Assembly: GCA_018366495.1 (NCBI GenBank) | Contig: JAGZHZ010000002.1 | Span: forward strand, 1 to 64,000 | Direction of reading: 5' to 3' | Length of the DNA: 64,000 nucleotides | DNA from: Clostridiales bacterium | GTDB taxonomy: Bacteria > Bacillota > Clostridia > Lachnospirales > Lachnospiraceae | Position numbers and translations under genes: made by a program | Notes under the pieces: model-generated | Database searches by the model: none | What the model saw: the letters and a program-made list of their open reading frames with translations, nothing else | What the model was told of the DNA's origin: nothing | In this document: in pieces, positions 17,396-26,226 of the stretch | Position numbering within the stretch: the stretch's first letter is position 1 | Layout of the letters: each line of letters opens with the position of its first letter

Positions 17396-18412
17396 TTATT
17401 GTGAAAGTAGCCCATCAAGCTCTGCTCTTATATAGCGCTCATTAGTTAGTTTTAAGCTTTTATCCGGCTCTCCATTCAATGCCAGACTGACTGCAAGGGT
17501 AAACATGGATTCTCCCTGCTGCTTGCTGTTGCAGATAACAGTGCCATACATTTTTCCTTCTTTTACAGCTTGAATTCCATCTGCAATTCCATCAATTCCT
17601 ACAATTTTTATATCTTTTTTTATGCCCATTTTTTCAATCGCATCCACTGCGCCCAGCGCCATTTCATCATTGTTGCAGATTACCAGTTCTATATCGTCTC
17701 CTTTTTGGAGCCATTGTTCCATCAGTGCAGCTCCCTGACTGCGGTCAAAATTCGCCACTCCTGATTCTACTGCTTTTAGAGGAACGCCTGCGCTGCGTAT
17801 CGTCTTTATTGACCATTCTGTACGGATGATGGCGTCCTGATGACCCATCTGCCCTTCCATCATCACATATTCCACATCGCCGTCTTTGTCAAGATCCAGT
17901 TCTTCCGGGCTTTTCACATACAGATCGGCAATCATTTTTCCTTGGAGAACAGCAGAACCTTTCGCATCTGCTCCAATATAATAGACATTCTTTCCTTTTT
18001 TGATATCCTGCTCCACCGGTTCCCGATTAAAGAAGATAAGTGGGATTCCTTCCGCCTCCGTCTTGTCAACTACAACGGAAGCTGTCGTTCGGTCGACTAA
18101 GTTGACGCAAAACACGTCATAATCAAGTTGAAGACATTTATCAAGCTGCCGGTCCTGGTCATTCTGATTTTCTTTTGCATCTAATACATCGATCTGGACT
18201 GGTATTCCCGTTTCTTCCTCATATGTATATGCCATTTTTTCCATACTTCCGATAATATCAGAAATAAATACGTCTGATTTTTTATAAGCAAATACCGCAA
18301 CCTTTACTGCTTCTTTCTCTGTCCCATGATAATTATCCCATATGATTTTTCCTGATAGAAGAGCCAGCAAAATAGCAGCTATACAAATGAGATATGTTTT
18401 TTTCTTTTTCAT
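17396..18412 (-). CDS. Membrane-tethered MglB-like sugar-binding protein
   Basis: This 338-residue paralogue of MglB keeps an uncleaved-looking N-terminal membrane segment (about 6-25). It retains the sugar-site stretch FFNREPVEQD, the calcium-loop version DLDKDGDVEYV, and VICNNDEMALGAVDAI with KIVGIDGIADG. It therefore probably binds a related sugar but stays anchored outside the membrane. AAGGAG lies 7 bases upstream. It sits between the kinase genes and mglB, so a sensory role, passing ligand occupancy to the histidine kinase, is more likely than bulk transport. That role is inferred from position. Confidence 0.82.
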   Translation of the reverse strand: MKKKKTYLICIAAILLALLSGKIIWDNYHGTEKEAVKVAVFAYKKSDVFISDIIGSMEKMAYTYEEETGIPVQIDVLDAKENQNDQDRQLDKCLQLDYDVFCVNLVDRTTASVVVDKTEAEGIPLIFFNREPVEQDIKKGKNVYYIGADAKGSAVLQGKMIADLYVKSPEELDLDKDGDVEYVMMEGQMGHQDAIIRTEWSIKTIRSAGVPLKAVESGVANFDRSQGAALMEQWLQKGDDIELVICNNDEMALGAVDAIEKMGIKKDIKIVGIDGIADGIQAVKEGKMYGTVICNSKQQGESMFTLAVSLALNGEPDKSLKLTNERYIRAELDGLLSQ

Positions 18413-18427
18413 GAAAGTTCTCCTTAT

Positions 18428-19363
18428 TTAGAAGACAGGAAACAAAATCTGTTCATATCTTTTACTGTACATCTCATCAGAGAGAATCGTTTTCTGATCA
18501 ATCAAAAGATTTGTAATTTTATTCCCTTCCAGCAGCTCTACCGCATTTGCAACTGCCAGGCATCCCATATCCATCTCATTGATTGTGGCAATTCCTTCAA
18601 TGATTCCATTCTCCATACTGTGTACAATACTGCTGTTTATTCCGTTTCCAAAAATTTTTCGACTCTCTTTTTTCTTATTTTCTGCAAGCAGCTCTGTTGT
18701 CCTTTTATCCAGACCTACAAAAAGATTTTCTTCTCTTTTGAATATCTCCTGGAGTTCTATTTCGTCGTTCCATATCTGCAGAAATGTCTTGATTCCATGT
18801 GACTCCAGTGTCTGTTTTAACGAATTATAAAATTGCCGGGTACTGTCCCACTTTTCTTCTTTCACACCAATCCATGCTTTTTTTTCGCCTTCCGCATTCT
18901 CTGCGATCATATCGCCCAGCTGTCTGGCCCGTTCAGTCTCGTCTGCATAGATACAGGAAACTATTTTATCGGACTGTACTTCCGTGTTCAATGTAATCAC
19001 TGACTTTTCTTTCAGACTGTTTTCAACCAGGAATTGTTGAAATTCCTCCACGTTCACAGGAGATACAATCAGAATCTGCGCTTCTCCCAAAGCTTCTTTT
19101 TCTATGATTTCGTTTTGTTTCTGCTGGCTTACTTCATCATACATCGTCAAAAGCTGTACTTCAGCATGATACTGATCTGCTGCATACTCCATTCCTTTCA
19201 GAAAGTATTCCCAGTCTGTCTCCTCGCTGCTATCTGCAATCACAGAGATACGATGAACCTCTGTTTTTTTCTCTTTTAAAATAAGATCTGTTGATGACAG
19301 TATCCATAAAATTACAATCATCATTCCACAGCCGATAAAAATATATTTTTCTATTTTTTTCAT
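18428..19363 (-). CDS. Membrane-anchored periplasmic-binding-fold protein, probable sensor partner
   Basis: This protein of 311 residues has an N-terminal membrane segment (IFIGCGMMIVILWILS) and a substrate-binding fold of the sugar-binding/LacI class (RISVIADSSEETDWEYFLKG opens the first lobe). I choose the start at 19363 because GGGAGGG lies 9 bases before it; the ATG six codons earlier lies within that ribosome site. The start region overlaps the histidine kinase stop by 4 bases, implying coupled translation. It is more divergent from MglB than its neighbour and lacks the calcium loop. It probably acts with the kinase as a ligand detector. Confidence 0.78.
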   Translation of the reverse strand: MKKIEKYIFIGCGMMIVILWILSSTDLILKEKKTEVHRISVIADSSEETDWEYFLKGMEYAADQYHAEVQLLTMYDEVSQQKQNEIIEKEALGEAQILIVSPVNVEEFQQFLVENSLKEKSVITLNTEVQSDKIVSCIYADETERARQLGDMIAENAEGEKKAWIGVKEEKWDSTRQFYNSLKQTLESHGIKTFLQIWNDEIELQEIFKREENLFVGLDKRTTELLAENKKKESRKIFGNGINSSIVHSMENGIIEGIATINEMDMGCLAVANAVELLEGNKITNLLIDQKTILSDEMYSKRYEQILFPVF

Positions 19364-21168
19364 TCCAGGCTTCCCTCCCATGATTCATAAGGAATGGCCG
19401 GTATTTTTATCGTAACCGTTGTTCCTTCATCCAGTTCGGATTCAATAAACAGTCCATATTTTCTTCCAAACTGCATCTGTATTCTCTCCTGCACATTTCT
19501 CACACCAATGCCGGAACCTCTCTTTGTAGATTCCACCACTTTTCCTTCCACAAGGGCTTGAACCATCTCCTGCGTCATTCCTGGTCCGTTGTCCTTCACG
19601 GCAATTAAGATGTCTTCCCCTTGCTTTGTCACATTGATTGTGATCTCTCCATCGCCATACATATATTCCATACCATGGTAGATGGCATTCTCCACAATAG
19701 GCTGTACAATCAGCTTTAATGTAGCATTTTCTCCAATTCCTTCCTCCATTGTCACAGAGTAGCTGAATTTATTTTCAAAACGTACCTGCTGGATCATGAG
19801 GTAATTTGTGACATGTTCAATTTCATTTTTTAGAGGAATAATCCGCTTTCCCTTGCTCAGACTGATACGGAACAGTCTTCCAAGCGCAGTGACAACTTTT
19901 ACCGCTTCTTCCTGCTGCTCATTTTCAATCATCCAGACAATGATATCCAGCGTATTATATAAAAAATGCGGATTGATCTGCGACTGCAGGGCATCCAGCT
20001 CTGTCTTTCTCTTTTGCTCATATTCTATGACAATGTCTTTCATCAGATTTTTTATCACATATTTCATCTGCGAAATCGCTGATCCTAACTGACAGATCTC
20101 CCGGCTGCCGCTCACATTGATCGTCTCATCCAGATTTCCTTCTTCAATTTCATGAACATGAACAGCCAGTTCCTGAATCGGACTGCAGATTCTATTTGAG
20201 ATATACACATTTAAGATTAAAAGAATCGTCATCAAAATAAAAAACAGCATCATAATAAACAGTTTCCCCTTCAAAGAGGATACCGTTCCTTCCTGATCCA
20301 GCCCGATTCCGATGATCTTCCATCCTGTATATCCGATTGTCTGAGAAGAGACAAGATATTTTTCACCATCCATCCGCACGCTGAATGTTCCATCTCTGCT
20401 CGGCTGCTCCTTAAAGATTTCTGTATAATCTTTTTCCAACCCCAGAGACACGAGATACTGTCTGGGATCATAAATTGTTTCGCCAGCTTCGTTCAGCATT
20501 GCAATCTTAATATTAGAAAGATCTGCTGTATCAAAAATATTTTCAATCCAAGAATACTTGAGGTTGATCAGAAGTACCCCCTGTATGGTCTCCCCATTAT
20601 AGTCAATCTGAACTGCGCGGCTCATCGGTATCACCCAGTTATACGAATTATCAGAGGCAACGTATAGATTCTGTACTTTCGGATCAAAAAAATGAACGTT
20701 CTCATTTTCCTGAATTGCCGTTTGAAACCACTCTTCTTTTTGAATGTCAATCCGTTCATTTAAAATAGAAGGCGGTGAGGCTTCCAGCAAATTTCCCTTG
20801 TCATCAAACAGGGCAATGCTCTCGATTGTCTCTGGATTGATCTCGCATACAAGTTTGAATTTGTTGTAGACAGAATCTTCTGGAAAGTGTGCCGACCGGA
20901 TAACATTGTAATAAAGTGCATCGGAGGCTTTGAGCATACTTCTGATATGCGAATAGAGGGGAACGCTTGCCTGCGAGACAGAACTTGCCAGCTGCTCTTC
21001 CATCAGCTCGTCCACGCGTTTTGAGTATTGAAAGTTCATAAACATTCCGATAGACACTGTCACAATAATGGACACTAAAGAAAATGACAGCCATAAAACA
21101 TAGCGAAAGCTCCAGTTTTTCAAAAGTTCTCTCAGACGCTTCTCTATTTTTCTTATTTCCTTTCCCAT
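19360..21168 (-). CDS. YesM-type sensor histidine kinase
   Basis: This 602-residue membrane kinase has two membrane helices (about 23-45 and 302-323) bracketing a large extracellular Cache-like sensor domain. A HAMP domain follows (about 324-376). The phosphoacceptor is His401 in QINPHFLYNTLD, the His_kinase family signature. The ATPase domain contains QPIVENAIYHG, DNGPGM and GSGIGVRNVQERI, so it appears active. It is encoded just downstream of its response regulator and overlaps the binding-protein gene. It probably reports extracellular sugar to the AraC-type regulator. Confidence 0.92.
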   Translation of the reverse strand: MGKEIRKIEKRLRELLKNWSFRYVLWLSFSLVSIIVTVSIGMFMNFQYSKRVDELMEEQLASSVSQASVPLYSHIRSMLKASDALYYNVIRSAHFPEDSVYNKFKLVCEINPETIESIALFDDKGNLLEASPPSILNERIDIQKEEWFQTAIQENENVHFFDPKVQNLYVASDNSYNWVIPMSRAVQIDYNGETIQGVLLINLKYSWIENIFDTADLSNIKIAMLNEAGETIYDPRQYLVSLGLEKDYTEIFKEQPSRDGTFSVRMDGEKYLVSSQTIGYTGWKIIGIGLDQEGTVSSLKGKLFIMMLFFILMTILLILNVYISNRICSPIQELAVHVHEIEEGNLDETINVSGSREICQLGSAISQMKYVIKNLMKDIVIEYEQKRKTELDALQSQINPHFLYNTLDIIVWMIENEQQEEAVKVVTALGRLFRISLSKGKRIIPLKNEIEHVTNYLMIQQVRFENKFSYSVTMEEGIGENATLKLIVQPIVENAIYHGMEYMYGDGEITINVTKQGEDILIAVKDNGPGMTQEMVQALVEGKVVESTKRGSGIGVRNVQERIQMQFGRKYGLFIESELDEGTTVTIKIPAIPYESWEGSLE

Positions 21169-21188
21169 ACTTTGCCACCGTTTCTTTC

Positions 21189-22805
21189 TTATCTTTTATA
21201 ATATTTGCTTGGTGCAACTCCAAATTTCTTTTTAAATACGTAGCTGAAATAATTTGGCTCTGAATATCCTACCTTTTCTGCTATCACATATGTTTTATCT
21301 GTCGTATCTTTCAAAAGCTCCAATGCCTTTTTCAGTCTGAGATCTGTCAGATAAGAAACATAGCTTTCACCGACTTCTTTTTTAAAAATGGTCGAAAAAT
21401 ATGCCGGACTGATATGAAGTTCCTGACAGATCATTTCGACAGAGAGCGAAGGTTCCTGATAGTGCATCTCGATAAATGCTTTTGCCTGATTGATCAATTT
21501 TAATGTAGCATCTTCCCGCTCTCTTCCTATTTCTTTTTGAATATTCAGACAGATTTCCTTCATCCATTCCTTCATTCTGTCTGCAGATTTAATCTGAAAA
21601 ATCTGTTCGATGTAGTCTCTGGAGATGTCTTCGCCGTCCCCTGTGTGAACATCACATTTTTCTGCAAATTTCATCAGATTGATGACCAGAGAAATATAAT
21701 AGATCATCACCTGATTATCATGAATCTTTTTCCCTTCAGCTTGATCTACAATCTCATCAATACATTGGCATACTTTCTCTTCTGATCCAAATTTAATGCT
21801 GACCATAAGCTGATCTTCCAGTTTTTCTTCGGAGAGCAGACTTTCATTTTGTCCCGGCTCTACATCCTGAATATAAATTGCCTTTCCTTTTCCCATAATG
21901 CGGTAGTAACCGAGCGCTTCCTTTGATTCCTGATAGGAAGATTCTATTTCCATGATATCACTCACAACACTGCCGACTCCTGCTGTGATTTCGATATCAA
22001 GCAATTTTTTGCAGGAACGGCAGAAATTGTTTAAAAGCATTACTACTTTTCTGCCCCGCTCTCCTTTTCGTATTCCCAAAATGACACTCCATCCGGATGT
22101 TGTCCTCAGAAAGATGTTGTCATATTGATTCTGAAGCATCTCTTCTAAATACTGCTTGACTGAAAAATACTGCATCTCTTCCTGATCAATTCCTTCTATC
22201 GCATTCGTCCGGTCTATTTTTTTGTCTGTCAGCATTAATGTCGTCACGAGATACCCTTCCTGAAAAGCAAGCGGAATCTGATACAGTGACATTTTCTGCT
22301 GAATCTCTGCTCTGCTCTTTAATTTGCCGTGAATCAAATCGGTCAAGAATCTTTCCTTAATCACAGGAAGACCTTTCATATAAGCCTCCCGCAATTTTTC
22401 TATATTTCTTTTCTTTAAAATATCGTCCACAATTGACTGACGGACTTTTCTTAAAATCTCCGTCATCTCTTCGATATTGACCGGTTTGAGAATATATTCA
22501 ATGACATTATATTTTAACGCCTGTTTTGCATACTCAAACTCATCAAACCCAGAAAAAATAATGACTTTTATGTCAGGATACTCCTCTTTCAGTCTCGATG
22601 CCAGCTCCAGACCATCCATAAATGGCATCCTTATATCGGTCAGCACGACATCTGGCTCATTGACTTCTATCAGTTCCAGAGCCTCTCGTCCGTTACCCAC
22701 ATTTCCAATCAATTCGTATCCTAATTTTTCCCACATGATTTTCTTTGCTATTATTTTTCTTACCTGTTCCTCATCGTCTACCAATAAAATCTTTAAAAAA
22801 TTCAC
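21189..22805 (-). CDS. YesN-type response regulator, receiver plus AraC DNA-binding domain
   Basis: This 538-residue regulator has an N-terminal receiver domain (LLVDDEE near residue 7, phosphoacceptor Asp57 in VLTDIRMP, then KPVNIEEM), a long middle region and a C-terminal AraC-type double helix-turn-helix. I start it at a GTG at 22805: GGGGTGG lies just upstream and the receiver fold begins immediately. The ATG at 22889 has no ribosome site and would add a low-complexity basic leader. It should control the downstream mgl genes in response to the kinase. Confidence 0.9.
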   Translation of the reverse strand: MNFLKILLVDDEEQVRKIIAKKIMWEKLGYELIGNVGNGREALELIEVNEPDVVLTDIRMPFMDGLELASRLKEEYPDIKVIIFSGFDEFEYAKQALKYNVIEYILKPVNIEEMTEILRKVRQSIVDDILKKRNIEKLREAYMKGLPVIKERFLTDLIHGKLKSRAEIQQKMSLYQIPLAFQEGYLVTTLMLTDKKIDRTNAIEGIDQEEMQYFSVKQYLEEMLQNQYDNIFLRTTSGWSVILGIRKGERGRKVVMLLNNFCRSCKKLLDIEITAGVGSVVSDIMEIESSYQESKEALGYYRIMGKGKAIYIQDVEPGQNESLLSEEKLEDQLMVSIKFGSEEKVCQCIDEIVDQAEGKKIHDNQVMIYYISLVINLMKFAEKCDVHTGDGEDISRDYIEQIFQIKSADRMKEWMKEICLNIQKEIGREREDATLKLINQAKAFIEMHYQEPSLSVEMICQELHISPAYFSTIFKKEVGESYVSYLTDLRLKKALELLKDTTDKTYVIAEKVGYSEPNYFSYVFKKKFGVAPSKYYKR

Positions 22806-22822
22806 AAATTCCACCCCGTCTC

Positions 22823-23024
22823 TCATTCTATGCGTATTGTCGCTATCTCTCCTTCGCCAGCTCCCTGTCTGCTCTCTATCCTGTCCCATATCATAGAAAT
22901 GGAAACTTCTGCTCTTGTTTTTTCTATATCATCTGCAAATAGAACAGGTGCTGCAAAACCGTATACCAGCTCTGCTGACTTCTCCGGTCAGATTCAGCTT
23001 TCTTTTTGCAACACCCTCTGCCAT
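22823..23024 (-). pseudogene. Possible small gene broken by a 1-nt frameshift
   Basis: Between the acidic membrane protein and the regulator, an ATG (23024) opens a 31-codon frame beginning MAEGVAKRKLNLTGE. A second frame then carries a protein-like stretch (VYGFAAPVLFADDIEKTRAE...) ending at a TGA at 22823, just before the regulator's ribosome site. The span is 202 nt, one more than a multiple of three, so a single indel would unite them into about 66 residues. It could be a sequencing error, a decayed gene, programmed frameshifting or chance. I do not recognise the product. Confidence 0.35.
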
Positions 23025-23030
23025 CTTTTC

Positions 23031-23363
23031 TTACTGTTTTATTATTCCATAAATAATCAAAATAACAATCGCTGCAATCGTCACATAAATGATCTTATCC
23101 ATCGTTTTCAAAGGAATGTGTATGTGGTCATACAGACGGTTTCGCAGTCTTGGAGGAACTGCATTTTCGTCTTCCTCCTCATCCTCTTCTTCTGTCTCTT
23201 CGGAAGCCTCTGCGATCTGTGTTGTCTCATCCTCATTTTCTTCTGAGACTTCATTTTCCTCAACTGATTTATTTTTCTCTAAAATTTCACTTTCCTCTTC
23301 TGTTTTGTTTTCATCTGATCTTTTTTCCAGATCAAGATTTTCTTCCTTTTTTTGTTCTTCCAA
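23031..23363 (-). CDS. Acidic tail-anchored membrane protein of unknown function
   Basis: This 110-residue protein has a very acidic, E/K/S-rich N-terminal two-thirds followed by a conserved-looking segment (VPPRLRNRLYDHIHIPLKT) and one C-terminal hydrophobic helix (VTIAAIVILIIYGII). It should sit in the membrane with its acidic part in the cytoplasm. The start codon is TTG at 23363, with AGGGA 7 bases upstream and a consensus promoter behind it. No ATG is available. It appears to be the first gene of the two-component/mgl cluster, but a functional link is not shown. I do not recognise a named family. Confidence 0.7.
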   Translation of the reverse strand: MEEQKKEENLDLEKRSDENKTEEESEILEKNKSVEENEVSEENEDETTQIAEASEETEEEDEEEDENAVPPRLRNRLYDHIHIPLKTMDKIIYVTIAAIVILIIYGIIKQ

Positions 23364-23397
23364 CTTAAAATCCCTACTTTCTCTATATGCTACATAG

Positions 23398-23426
23398 ATT
23401 TTACAGAACTTTCAGAACGATGTCAA
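23398..23426 (-). promoter_or_regulatory. Promoter of the acidic protein/two-component operon
   Basis: On the minus strand TTGACA (23421-23426), a 17-bp spacer and TAAAAT (23398-23403) form a strong housekeeping promoter 35 bases upstream of the TTG start. Confidence 0.8.
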
Positions 23427-23453
23427 CTCTTCCTTTTTATCCCTCAAAGCAGA

Positions 23454-23482
23454 TTGCGCAGCTTTCTCATTAATGATATAAT
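23454..23482 (+). promoter_or_regulatory. Promoter of the glycosyltransferase/ATP-grasp cassette
   Basis: TTGCGC (23454-23459), a 17-bp spacer and TATAAT (23477-23482) lie 34 bases before the GT2 start. The -35 matches only partly. Confidence 0.65.
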
Positions 23483-23515
23483 CTAACGGAATGATAAAAA
23501 AAGGAGAAAATGTGA

Positions 23516-24493
23516 ATGTTAGTATCTGTTGTTGTTCCTTGTTATAATTCCCAAAACACGATCAAAAATCTGGTGGAGCTGACAATCAAGGAATTTAAAA
23601 AAATGCCGGAATATACATATGAGTTTGTTCTGGTCAACGATTACTCAAAAGACCAGACATTTCTTTCCATCAAAGAACTCGCCGAAAAATATTCCTTTGT
23701 GAAGGGAATCAACCTTGCCCGCAACTTTGGACAGCATAATGCCCTGATGGCAGCTCTGAACTATGCCGAAGGCGATCTGATTGTTGGAATGGATGACGAT
23801 CTGCAGACCCATCCGTCTCAGATGCATATCCTTCTCGACAAAATAAAGGAAGGTTACGATCTTGTCTATGGCAATTATGAAAAACGAAAAAATTCTTTTC
23901 TGAAAAATCTTTCCAGTAAGTTTAATGCTGTAACCTCACGCATTTTACTCGGACGTCCGAAAGAGATTGTCTCCAGTAATTACTGGGTCATCACACGATA
24001 TGTGCGCGATGAAGTCATCAAATATCAAAATTTCAATCCGTATATCGACGCACTTTTTTATCGCTGTACGAATAAGATAGCCGATGTCACCATCGAACAT
24101 CATAAGAGAGAAGAAGGAAGTTCCAACTATACCTTTTCCAAACTTGTAAAATTGTGGCTTGCTTACTGGAATTTCTCTGTTGTTCCCCTTAGAATCTCTT
24201 CTTTTTTAGGCATTATTTTTTCAGTCTGCGGTTTTCTTGGCGCTGTCGTCACGCTGATCCGTCAGCTGATCTCTCCAAGTTCTCAGATCGGATGGGCTTC
24301 CATCATGTGCGCTTTATTTTTGTTCTTTGGTTTTGTCCTTCTTGTCCTTGGAATTATCGGAGAATATCTGGGCAAAATTATGCTCTGCATCAACAGTACG
24401 CCACAGTTTATTGTGCGTGAAACAGTCAATGTAAAGGATCCAGAAAAGCAAAAACCGCAAGAAAAAAGGGAGGAAGCAAAAGATCATGCCTAA
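23516..24493 (+). CDS. ArnC/GtrB-like polyprenyl-phosphate glycosyltransferase (GT2)
   Basis: This 325-residue GT2 enzyme probably moves a sugar from a nucleotide donor to a polyprenyl phosphate on the inner membrane face. The GT-A domain begins VSVVVPCYNSQ and contains MDDDLQTHP as metal-binding motif. RREEGSSNY-type residues (KREEGSSNYT) precede two C-terminal membrane helices, the usual layout of ArnC, GtrB and DPM1 relatives. A lysine-rich tail ends the protein. AGGAG lies 9 bases upstream. Its stop overlaps the ATP-grasp gene, and two small transporters follow, a set reminiscent of aminoarabinose-type lipid-linked sugar pathways. Confidence 0.85.
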   Translation: MLVSVVVPCYNSQNTIKNLVELTIKEFKKMPEYTYEFVLVNDYSKDQTFLSIKELAEKYSFVKGINLARNFGQHNALMAALNYAEGDLIVGMDDDLQTHPSQMHILLDKIKEGYDLVYGNYEKRKNSFLKNLSSKFNAVTSRILLGRPKEIVSSNYWVITRYVRDEVIKYQNFNPYIDALFYRCTNKIADVTIEHHKREEGSSNYTFSKLVKLWLAYWNFSVVPLRISSFLGIIFSVCGFLGAVVTLIRQLISPSSQIGWASIMCALFLFFGFVLLVLGIIGEYLGKIMLCINSTPQFIVRETVNVKDPEKQKPQEKREEAKDHA

Positions 24494-25709
24494 ATTACTG
24501 ATTCTGGGAGCCGGTATTTACCAGGTTCCCCTGATACAAAAGGCAAAAGAAATGGGATTTTACACGATTGCGGCAAGTTATCCCGGTCCTTATCCCGGAC
24601 TTTCTCTTGCTGATAAAGTTTATTATACGGATACGACAGATGCAGAAGGTATCCTTAAGCTTTCACGTGCTGAACAGATTGATGGAATCTGCACAACCGG
24701 CACTGATGTCGCTGTGAAATCCATTGGTTTCGTCTGTGATGCACTAAATCTTCCGGGTGTCTCTTTCAATAGCGCTTCTCTTGCCACAGATAAAGCCTGT
24801 ATGAAACAGGCTTTTCTGAACGGCGGAGTATCTACTGCTTCTTTCCGCCAGGTATTTTCTGAAAAAGAAGCGCTTCTTGCTTTTTCTGATTTACAGCCTC
24901 CTGTTATCGTAAAGGCCACAGACAGCTCCGGAAGTCGGGGGATCATGCGTGCTGATACAGAAGAACAGCTTTTTTCTGCATACCATCTGGCTCGCACTGT
25001 GACAAAAAAGCCATATGTCCTTGTAGAAAAATTTCTGACTGGTCATGAGATCGGTATTGATGGTCTTTTACAGGATGGAGAATGGAAATTATTTTTGCCT
25101 CACGATAAATTTATGTATAGAGCAGGAAATACATCAATCCCAGCCGGTCATTCGTTTCCATTTCCCTGCTCTTCAAGTTTGTTTCAGGAAATGAAAGAAC
25201 AGATGACTGTCGCTGCCCGCTCACTCGGATTAGATCACTGCGCAGTCAACGCCGACATTCTGATCTGCGGCAGCCATGTCTATCTTCTGGAAATGGGAGC
25301 TCGTGCCGGTGCAACTGGTATTCCAGAATTAATTTCCTGCTGTACAGGAGTCAATTATTATGAGCAGATCATAAAAAATGCTGTGGGCGAAACGGTCTCT
25401 TTCGGACACTTTCAAGAAACACCTTGTATTTCAAGACTTTTATTTTCTCCGCATGGCGGAACATTGACCCATGTCGGAGATGACATTCTCAAAAAATTTC
25501 AGACATCGTCCACCACTTTCCAGCTGGACTATAAGGAAGGAGATCGCATACCGGCTGCTGCAAACGGAACAGACCGCATAGGCTGTATCATCCACCGCGG
25601 CGCTCCGGGTCAGGATCTGAAAAGTCTGAATCAGGAACTGGATCAAATCGTCGCCATCATTCATTCTAATCTTTTTATTGATGGGATATCGCTTTTACAT
25701 TATCTCTGA
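24486..25709 (+). CDS. ATP-grasp carboxylate ligase of unknown substrate
   Basis: This 407-residue cytoplasmic enzyme has an N-terminal Rossmann-like domain (LLILGAGIYQVPL) and an ATP-grasp fold. Visible parts are VIVKATDSSGSRGI as the ATP-lid region, YVLVEKFLTGHEIGIDG and LLEMGARAGATGIPEL as the metal-binding region. Such enzymes use ATP to activate a carboxylate as acyl phosphate and join it to an amine or thiol. It overlaps the upstream glycosyltransferase by 8 bases and precedes two SMR-like genes. It may add an amino acid or other acid to a lipid-linked sugar or its precursor; this is inference. Confidence 0.8.
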   Translation: MPKLLILGAGIYQVPLIQKAKEMGFYTIAASYPGPYPGLSLADKVYYTDTTDAEGILKLSRAEQIDGICTTGTDVAVKSIGFVCDALNLPGVSFNSASLATDKACMKQAFLNGGVSTASFRQVFSEKEALLAFSDLQPPVIVKATDSSGSRGIMRADTEEQLFSAYHLARTVTKKPYVLVEKFLTGHEIGIDGLLQDGEWKLFLPHDKFMYRAGNTSIPAGHSFPFPCSSSLFQEMKEQMTVAARSLGLDHCAVNADILICGSHVYLLEMGARAGATGIPELISCCTGVNYYEQIIKNAVGETVSFGHFQETPCISRLLFSPHGGTLTHVGDDILKKFQTSSTTFQLDYKEGDRIPAAANGTDRIGCIIHRGAPGQDLKSLNQELDQIVAIIHSNLFIDGISLLHYL

Positions 25710-25743
25710 CGTGATCCGCATTTTGTGCGGCAAGGGAGGCAAA

Positions 25744-26100
25744 ATGAAAAAATTTACACGTTATTTTTTACTCCATCTCAATATTATGCTTTTCTCATTT
25801 ACCGGAGTTTTTTCCAAGCTGGCAAGCAATGCGTACAAAGAACATGGGCTCTTTCATCCCTCTTTCTTTTTCTTTGTATTTTTAATGCTTTTAAACTGTG
25901 CAGTTTATGCAGTTGCCTGGCAGAAGATCATAAAGCGCTTTTCGCTTTCCGTCGCTTATGCCAACCGCAGCGTCTATCTGATCTGGTCTCAGCTGTGGGC
26001 TGTTTTCATCTTTCACGAAAATTTGTCAGTACAAAATATCATTGGAATGGCAGTCCTCTTTATCGGAGTTCTCATCGTTCAGACTGCTGAATCTCAATAG
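25744..26100 (+). CDS. Small EamA/SMR-type membrane protein 1 (ArnE/F-like)
   Basis: This 118-residue membrane protein has four hydrophobic helices and an EamA/small-multidrug-resistance layout. The ATG at 25744 is chosen because GGGAGG lies just upstream. The longer in-frame start at 25678 lies inside the preceding gene and adds a non-hydrophobic leader. SVAYANRSVYLIWSQLWAV and SVQNIIGMAVLFIGV are typical half-transporter segments. Together with the next gene it probably forms a heterodimeric flippase like ArnE/ArnF, moving the lipid-linked product outward. Confidence 0.78.
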   Translation: MKKFTRYFLLHLNIMLFSFTGVFSKLASNAYKEHGLFHPSFFFFVFLMLLNCAVYAVAWQKIIKRFSLSVAYANRSVYLIWSQLWAVFIFHENLSVQNIIGMAVLFIGVLIVQTAESQ

Positions 26101-26171
26101 TATTGTTCTCATACAAAGAAGTATTTTATAATAAAATAATTGATATCATTCAAGAAATTTACAAGGCTCCT

Positions 26172-26193
26172 CCCACCGCCTAAAGGCAATGGG
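26172..26193. repeat. Interrupted palindrome similar to the one at 4385
   Basis: The 22-bp unit reads CCCA-CC-GCC-TAAA-GGC-AA-TGGG and lies in the leader between the two small transporter genes. Its arms and TAAA loop match the 4385-4406 unit. It may be a REP-like or IS200/IS605-end-like relic, or a small hairpin affecting expression of the second gene. Confidence 0.45.
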
Positions 26194-26226
26194 TTTCTGC
26201 CTATAATAAACGAAAGGGGGGTATTT

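Noticed and set aside
22830..23246. 138-codon plus-strand frame opposite the regulator/acidic protein region
   Set aside because: It runs antisense through the acidic membrane protein gene, has no ribosome site or promoter, and its composition is that expected from reverse complement of E/K-rich codons.
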